In this document: piece after piece, positions 5,859 to 10,062 of the stretch
Numbering within the stretch: position 1 is the first letter of the stretch
Layout of the letters: every line of letters begins with the position of its first letter
Assembly (NCBI GenBank): GCA_904501955.1
Contig: CAJGCY010000094.1
Span: 1-10,062 of the forward strand
Length of the DNA: 10,062 nucleotides
Direction: 5' to 3'
Source of the DNA: an uncultured Akkermansia sp.
GTDB taxonomy: Bacteria > Verrucomicrobiota > Verrucomicrobiia > Verrucomicrobiales > Akkermansiaceae
Notes under the pieces: generated by a model
Told to the model about the DNA's origin: nothing
The model's input: only the letters and a program-made list of their open reading frames with translations
The model's database searches: none
Made by a program: the position numbers and the translations under genes

Positions 5859-5901
5859 GGTGGCAGCTTGTGCGGTGAGAGCCGAGGGGCTGCCACCTTT
5901 T
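5859..5901 (+). terminator. Intercistronic Rho-independent terminator before the peptidase gene
   Basis: GGTGGCAGC (5859-5867) pairs perfectly with GCTGCCACC (5889-5897), followed by TTTT (5898-5901). The 21-nt loop can form a small CGG/CCG stem. It lies inside the N-terminal extension of the peptidase's longest frame, which argues that the peptidase starts downstream at 5917. I see no good promoter between it and 5917, so partial read-through may supply the peptidase. Confidence 0.75.
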
Positions 5902-5916
5902 GCATATGCGGTGGTG

Positions 5917-7755
5917 ATGAGGTGGTGGCTGTGGATAATCGTGTGGGTGTTGTGCATACTGCCACGGGGAGTGGCGGATGAGGCACGTGCGCGTCGGTAC
6001 CAAGATGCTGCATGCTCCGTGGTGATGTGTGCGGATGCGCAACTGCGCCGCTTTGTATTGAGCACGCAGCGGCCTAATGAGCTGCGCTTATGGGAGGATG
6101 GTGAGGAGCAGGTGTTGCGCGTGGGCGCCGTGGAGTACATCACGCAGGTGTTGCCTTGTAGTGATGAACGCTTGCTGGTGGCGGGAATAGACGGCGCGGG
6201 CCGCACGCGCCTGTTGATGTATGCCGCGGGGGCTGCCCCTGTGGATGCAACCCCGGCGGATTTGCCCGCTTGGTGTATGCCCATCATGGAGGTGGCGCGT
6301 GGAGGCAAGCGCATGCTGTTGCTGCAAGCAGCCCCGGAGCCTTGTACGGAGGCGCCCTTTTATGTGCTGGATGTCGCCACCGGCGAGCTGTGCGAGGCGG
6401 GCATTGCCCCGGCGGTTTCGCATGCTTTGCTGCCGGATGGCAGCGTGGCCGCTTGGCTGCAATGGGCGGCGGATGGCAGCAAGAGTATTTACGCTTCGGT
6501 AGAGGGTGGGGCGGCTCGCTGTGTCTTGACCGTGGCGCCGGATGTTCGCTTGCAGCTGGCAGGGAATGCCGGACCGGGTGCCGTGTATGTGCTGCATGAT
6601 AGGGAGCGCGAGGGCACGTGTTTGGCCGTGCTCCGTTTATCAGACGGGAGGTTGCTGCCGGTGGCAGAGGCCGGTCGGGCGGATGTGATGTCCCCTTTTT
6701 TATCCCATAACGGTGAGATAGTGGGCTACATTCAGCAGTGGGATAAAATGACATACGTACCCTTGCGTTCCTGCGCAGTGATGGATGAACTGCAAGGGGC
6801 TCTGCCTGCAGATGCGGAGTGGGTGCCGCTGCTGCTCTCTGCCGATGAGCAGCGCGTGCAGCTGCAGTTGATGCCTGCGGGCCAACCCGAGCGCCCCGCG
6901 GTATATGAGCTCGGTAAAGGCCTGCGCGAGCTGAGCGTGCCGCAGCAGGTGCCAACCACTCGCCCTACGTGCTTTGCGGAGTACACGGCGGCGGATGGTA
7001 CGCGCATACCGTGCTACTATACTTTGCCGGAGGGGGCAGGGCCATTCCCCACGGTTATTTTTGTGCATGGCGGGCCCCGCATGCGCACGGATGCGAACTA
7101 TGATTGGCGGGTGCAGTACCTTGTGAGCTGTGGCTTTGCTGTGGTGCAGCCTCAGTTCCGCGGCTCGCGCGGTTGGGGGAAAAGTTTCATGCATGCCGGT
7201 AACCGCCAATGGGGCAAGGGTGTGATGCAAACGGATGTGAATGACTGCATCCCTTGGCTGGTGGAGCAAGGCATAGCTGAGCGCGGTCGCATAGCAGTGT
7301 TCGGTGGTTCATACGGTGGCTATGCCGTGACGGCCTCACTTTGTTTTTACCCCGGCATGTATGCCTGCGGTATCAGCTTGTTCGGACCGCAGGATTTGCT
7401 GCTATACCTGCAGAAAATGAATGGGGTGGAGCAGGCGTATGCCGGAGAGGATGCTCTGACGGTAGGGGATGTGCGTGACCCGGCGGAGAGAGCACGCCTG
7501 CAGTCGGTATCCCCCGCCTGCCATGTGGAGAATTTCAGAGACCCCCTGTTGGTGTATTACGGCGAGCGTGATACGCTGATACCCCCGGAGCATTCTCGTT
7601 TGCTCATCCGCCGCATGCAGGCTGCGGGAAAAGATGTGACCGTTGTCTCCTTGCCGGATGAGGCGCACGGCTTTGCAAACCCTGCGCATGAACCGTGGCT
7701 GTACGCGCGCCACATTGTTCCTTTCCTTAACAAACACTTAAATCACCATGAGTAA
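5917..7755 (+). CDS. Secreted S9-family serine peptidase (prolyl oligopeptidase / acylaminoacyl-peptidase type)
   Basis: 612 residues from the ATG at 5917. Residues 1-20 (RWWLWIIVWVLCIL, then GVA before DE) form a signal peptide. Residues about 25-340 read as beta-propeller-like repeats that in this family gate access to the active site, and 350-612 is the alpha/beta-hydrolase domain. The triad is visible: S465 in GGSYGGYA, D552 in GERDTLIPPEHS, H584 in DEAHGF. HGGPRMRTD and FRGSRGWGKSF are typical of S9C-like enzymes. These cleave short peptides, often after proline or at blocked N-termini; here it would act in the periplasm or outside. The frame is open from 5848, but that extension carries a terminator hairpin, so I reject it. 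Its last codons overlap the start of the His/Cys-rich gene by 8 nt (ATGAGTAA). Substrate preference cannot be read from sequence. Confidence 0.9.
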   Translation: MRWWLWIIVWVLCILPRGVADEARARRYQDAACSVVMCADAQLRRFVLSTQRPNELRLWEDGEEQVLRVGAVEYITQVLPCSDERLLVAGIDGAGRTRLLMYAAGAAPVDATPADLPAWCMPIMEVARGGKRMLLLQAAPEPCTEAPFYVLDVATGELCEAGIAPAVSHALLPDGSVAAWLQWAADGSKSIYASVEGGAARCVLTVAPDVRLQLAGNAGPGAVYVLHDREREGTCLAVLRLSDGRLLPVAEAGRADVMSPFLSHNGEIVGYIQQWDKMTYVPLRSCAVMDELQGALPADAEWVPLLLSADEQRVQLQLMPAGQPERPAVYELGKGLRELSVPQQVPTTRPTCFAEYTAADGTRIPCYYTLPEGAGPFPTVIFVHGGPRMRTDANYDWRVQYLVSCGFAVVQPQFRGSRGWGKSFMHAGNRQWGKGVMQTDVNDCIPWLVEQGIAERGRIAVFGGSYGGYAVTASLCFYPGMYACGISLFGPQDLLLYLQKMNGVEQAYAGEDALTVGDVRDPAERARLQSVSPACHVENFRDPLLVYYGERDTLIPPEHSRLLIRRMQAAGKDVTVVSLPDEAHGFANPAHEPWLYARHIVPFLNKHLNHHE

Positions 7756-8008
7756 CTCAGTAGAAAACAAAAGCAGTCGTTCCAATCGTTGGGTGTTCCC
7801 GCTCATTTTAGTAGCATTAGCCTTATTGGGCCTTGCTGCGGGGTGGTGGTATAGCGCTCAGCAAGCGGATGCAGCTCCTGCGCAGCGCTGCAGCTGCTGC
7901 GCGCATGCTTGCGGGCACGCGCACCACCATGCTTGCGAGCACGGCACACATGCGGGCTGTGAGCACCATCACGCTACAGCTGCGCCGTCGCAAGCTACCG
8001 CCCAATAA
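7748..8008 (+). CDS. Small membrane-anchored His/Cys-rich protein
   Basis: 86 residues. A polar, positively charged N-terminus (1-14) precedes one hydrophobic helix (15-36), an alanine-rich spacer and a striking tail. Residues 48-75 contain 6 Cys (48, 50, 51, 55, 63, 71) and 10 His (53, 57, 59-61, 65, 68, 73-75) in 28 positions. Such density implies binding of Zn, Ni, Cu or Co. The remainder is Ala/Thr/Gln. Topology is probably N-in, placing the tail in the periplasm. The 8-nt overlap with the peptidase gene points to coupled expression. It has no Shine-Dalgarno. I recognise no family; low-complexity tails like this evolve easily, so function should not be inferred beyond metal binding. Confidence 0.78.
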   Translation: MSNSVENKSSRSNRWVFPLILVALALLGLAAGWWYSAQQADAAPAQRCSCCAHACGHAHHHACEHGTHAGCEHHHATAAPSQATAQ

Positions 8009-8030
8009 ATCCACGCCTCGCCGGGGGGGG

Positions 8031-8948
8031 CTATTGCTGCTCCTCCTGCTTTTTGCCGCGGGGGTGGAAGCTGCGGTGCAGGCTGATGAGGCGTTTTTTC
8101 TCCACGTGGGTGTATATTTGCGTGGTGGCTAGGTCTGCATGCCCCAGCATGTCCTGAATCACGCGGAGGTCGGCGCCGTTTTCCAGCAGGTGGGTCGCGA
8201 AAGAGTGGCGCATGATGTGCGGGTACACGTGCTCCTCCAGCCCGGCCTCCGCAGCGCGCTTGCGGATGATTTGGCGTATGCGCTCACGGGTGAGAGCCTC
8301 CCCTCGGTTAGAGAGGAAGAGCTCCGGCACACGCCGGGTGGATTTCAGCAGGCGGTGGCGCGCCTCGCGCACGTAATGGCGCAGCGCTTTCGCCGCCATG
8401 GCACCCAGGGGCACGTAGCGAGTCTTGTTCCCCTTGCCTGTAATGCGCAAAAATCCCTCCTCCCAGTCAATGCGGTCTGCTCGCAGGGAAACCAGCTCGC
8501 TCACGCGCAACCCACTGCCGTAAAGCATCTCCAGAATGGCGCGGTCTCGCGCGCCGAAGGGAACATCCGCCGGGTCAATGGCCTCCAGCATGCGCTGTAT
8601 GGCCGGGGCATCCAGCGTTTCCGGGATGTTCATGCTTACCTTACCACCGGGCAAGAGCTCTGCCGGGTTGGTGGGCACCTTGCGGCGTGAGCTCAGGTAG
8701 CGAAAAAAACGCCGCAAGTGCACAACGGCAATGCGGCAGCTGGAGGCTGCTAAGCCTTCCGAATGTATGTGGTGGCGGTATTCCGTCAAGTGCGCTTCCG
8801 TTACGTCGGCCGGGCTCAGCTCATGGGCCCGGCACCAAGCCGTAAAGCGCTCCAGTGTCCGCCTAACGGATTCGCGGTAATTGATGCTCAATCCGCATTC
8901 TGCTGCAAGGTACAGCAGAAAATGCTCCGTATAGGCGGGCCACTGCAT
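8031..8948 (-). CDS. xerD: XerD-type tyrosine recombinase
   Basis: 305 residues, standard XerC/D length. The N-terminal SAM-like core-binding domain (about 1-95) precedes the catalytic domain with all six expected residues: R148 in GSGLRVSEL, K172 in TGKGNKTRYVPL, H244 and R247 in PHIMRHSFATHLLENGAD, H270 in MLGHADLATTQ, and nucleophile Y279 in IYTHVEKKRL. These enzymes resolve chromosome dimers at dif by strand exchange; the TTQIYTHV and HLLENGADLRVIQ style fits XerD more than an integrase. The frame extends to 9107, but that overlaps the upstream lipoprotein, so I use the ATG at 8948. It lies 10 nt after the lipoprotein stop and is probably co-transcribed. It converges on the His/Cys-rich gene with only 22 nt between. 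I see no dif-like site in the window. Confidence 0.92.
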   Translation of the reverse strand: MQWPAYTEHFLLYLAAECGLSINYRESVRRTLERFTAWCRAHELSPADVTEAHLTEYRHHIHSEGLAASSCRIAVVHLRRFFRYLSSRRKVPTNPAELLPGGKVSMNIPETLDAPAIQRMLEAIDPADVPFGARDRAILEMLYGSGLRVSELVSLRADRIDWEEGFLRITGKGNKTRYVPLGAMAAKALRHYVREARHRLLKSTRRVPELFLSNRGEALTRERIRQIIRKRAAEAGLEEHVYPHIMRHSFATHLLENGADLRVIQDMLGHADLATTQIYTHVEKKRLISLHRSFHPRGKKQEEQQ

Positions 8949-8958
8949 AGCTGATGAA

Positions 8959-9627
8959 TTATTGCCCACCGGAAGCCGCGGGCTCCGGCAGCGGGGTGTC
9001 CTCTGAGGCTGCCCCTGAGGCGGCCTCAATGCGGCGCTTCTCGTCCTCGAATTTTCTTGACTTGTCCGTCTTTTTGCCCACGACGACCACAGTGCGGCCA
9101 TTCTCATTAGTGGTCAGCGTCTTGTTATCGCCGAGGTCCAGAGTGCCGTCTTGCAGTACGGTGCCACCGTCCGTAGAACCGCCCTCGGGCAAGATGCCCT
9201 GGCCATCCGTCAAGAAACCGCCGGTGGTGGTGAGGGTGGTGGCGGGATCCACAAGGTCAGACTCGCGCAAGAAGCCTCGCTGGCCACTGTCCACCTCTAC
9301 AAAGTAGTAAGAGCCCTCGCAGGAAAGGATTTTTGCCTTAGTGGTTTTCACCATGCGGCCACCGGTTTCCGGTACGTGGTCGGGGTTGCGGGTAAAGAGG
9401 AATGCCTTGCCTTCCTTCACGTCAATTTGGGCACCGGTAACGAACATACCATCTTTCACCAGCTTGCGGCGGGCTTCTTCACGAGCGGCGGCTGCTCCGG
9501 GCGGATCCAGCGCGGACTCTTCCTGCAGGTACGCAGGGGAGTACTCTCCCGGCTCGGAGATGCGCTTCAACCAGCTGCAGGAGGTCAGCACGGTTGCAAC
9601 GGCGAAAAGTGTCAATGTCAGCTTCAT
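8959..9627 (-). CDS. Lipoprotein with SH3-like segment, function unknown
   Basis: 222 residues. The signal MKLTLTLFAVATVLTSC has a good lipobox (L14-T15-S16-C17). A polar, charged linker runs to about 60. Residues about 72-126 (GKAFLFTR, then KTTKAKILSCEGSYYFVEVDSGQRGFLRESDLV) resemble bacterial SH3-like strands seen in envelope proteins. A Gly/Thr-rich region (128-185) precedes a basic stretch KKTDKSRKFEDEKRR and a Pro/Ser/Ala tail. Cys103 is the only other cysteine. It is first in an operon with xerD and has an extended -10 promoter just upstream. It could contact peptidoglycan, but nothing in the sequence proves it. Confidence 0.85.
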   Translation of the reverse strand: MKLTLTLFAVATVLTSCSWLKRISEPGEYSPAYLQEESALDPPGAAAAREEARRKLVKDGMFVTGAQIDVKEGKAFLFTRNPDHVPETGGRMVKTTKAKILSCEGSYYFVEVDSGQRGFLRESDLVDPATTLTTTGGFLTDGQGILPEGGSTDGGTVLQDGTLDLGDNKTLTTNENGRTVVVVGKKTDKSRKFEDEKRRIEAASGAASEDTPLPEPAASGGQ

Positions 9628-9637
9628 ACGCGCGTAG

Positions 9638-9664
9638 ATTATAGCATTTTTAACAAAAAATCAA
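9638..9664 (-). promoter_or_regulatory. Extended -10 promoter of the lipoprotein-xerD operon
   Basis: Minus-strand TGCTATAAT combines a perfect -10 (9643-9638) with the TG extension. A TTGATT -35-like box (9664-9659) is only 15 nt away, so the extended -10 probably compensates. The start near 9631 leaves a 4-nt leader before the ATG at 9627. Confidence 0.72.
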
Positions 9665-9721
9665 GCCCTTTTTTATCTCCTTGCGCTCAGAGTGCCTCCC
9701 AAACGCCCGGCATTGCCCGAT

Positions 9722-9994
9722 AAATCGGAATTTGAAGGGGAGATTGCGAGCCGCAGGCGAGCCTAAATTTGAGCCCCGAAGGGGCGAAAGACAGTAGCCG
9801 GTGGTGGAGCGGCGTAGCCGCGCAACCACCGGTACAACACAAAAAGAAAATGGAGCCCGGAGCGACGGAGCGAAGCGACGCAGCGTAGGCCGACAGATAA
9901 TGGCGAGGACCGGCGAGCCACGGCGTAGCAAGCGAGCGCAGCGAGACGCGAAGACGGGAGCGAAGCGACGCTCCGAGCCGGGACGGGCGCGTGT
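9722..9994 (+). repeat. Dispersed hairpin/CGNAG repeat, copy B (most complete)
   Basis: Non-coding element of about 273 bp. Modules in order: an 18-nt block at 9722-9739; a GCC/GGC hairpin, loop GCA (9750-9758); a GCCCC/GGGGC hairpin, loop GAA (9773-9785); a compound hairpin with outer CCGGTGGT (9798-9805)/ACCACCGG (9825-9832) and inner GCGGC/GCCGC, loop GTA (9809-9821); the conserved core (9853-9912) with CGNAG pentamers at 9858, 9866, 9871, 9879 and 9884; a variable stretch (9913-9969) with further CGTAG, CGCAG and CGAAG; and the tail GCTCCGAGCCG to GGGCGCGTGT (9970-9994), then a T-rich stretch. It lies upstream of the lipoprotein promoter, pointing away from it. The remaining 9995-10062 is AT-richer and shows nothing clear. 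Confidence 0.85.
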
Positions 9995-10062
9995 CTTTTT
10001 GTTGTTAATGAGTTGCGGGTATTGCAAATCGCCACAAAAACACTATAGACACAAAGCATCGC

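Noticed and set aside
6284..6955. 223-codon minus-strand frame opposite the peptidase
   Set aside because: Pro/Arg/His-rich shadow with no plausible protein features.
8031..8948. XerD-type gene as an integrase marking a mobile island with the terminal repeats as att sites
   Set aside because: The protein has housekeeping XerD features, no phage or transfer genes are present, and the repeats are long hairpin-rich elements rather than att-like.
8949..9107. Upstream extension of the xerD frame to 9107
   Set aside because: It overlaps the lipoprotein 3' end and is low-complexity; the recombinase domain starts at 8948.
9650..10059. Minus-strand frames of 98 and 125 codons over the right repeat
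   Set aside because: They are made of the same repeat modules and show no domain, signal or conserved-looking segment.

Overview
The window looks like chromosomal DNA of a Gram-negative bacterium, most likely a Verrucomicrobiota member related to Akkermansia. That placement is an inference from protein style and gene set, not from a search. By eye the genes are moderately GC-rich and tightly packed. Three proteins carry Sec-type export signals, a fourth has a lipobox-like signal, and no start codon has a clear Shine-Dalgarno sequence. I see no phage genes, transposase, CRISPR array, rRNA or tRNA.

Layout. Positions 1-365 hold non-coding, hairpin-rich repeat DNA. A minus-strand operon follows (2933 to 420): a polytopic membrane protein, an MtaD-type amidohydrolase (adenosine/SAH/MTA deaminase family) and a DEDDh 3'-5' exonuclease. 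A divergent promoter region (2934-3092) separates it from the plus-strand pair parA and comF, which ends in a bidirectional terminator (4651-4701). That terminator also serves a minus-strand lipoprotein-like gene (4719-5201). An AT-rich gap (5202-5618) carries outward promoters. Next on the plus strand are a 70-residue exported protein with DnaJ-type CxxCxGxG zinc knuckles, an intercistronic terminator, a secreted S9 serine peptidase, and a small membrane-anchored His/Cys-rich protein overlapping the peptidase's end. On the minus strand, a lipoprotein with an SH3-like segment is followed by a XerD-type tyrosine recombinase. The window closes with a second copy of the repeat (9722-9994).

How the genes relate. 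Most are housekeeping: ParA for chromosome segregation, XerD for dimer resolution, ComF for DNA-uptake-type functions, MtaD for nucleoside salvage. The 5619-8008 block is an envelope module of a zinc-knuckle protein, a secreted peptidase and a metal-ligand-rich protein. A shared role in metal handling or quality control is only a guess.

Most unusual points. (1) The terminal repeats contain an array of CGNAG pentamers using all four bases at N, surrounded by hairpins whose loops are nearly all GNA. Modules are inverted and hairpin tips exchanged between copies. (2) A textbook promoter overlaps the ATG of the long parA frame, so the real start is probably the downstream GTG on a leaderless transcript. 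Two other promoters predict leaders under about 10 nt.
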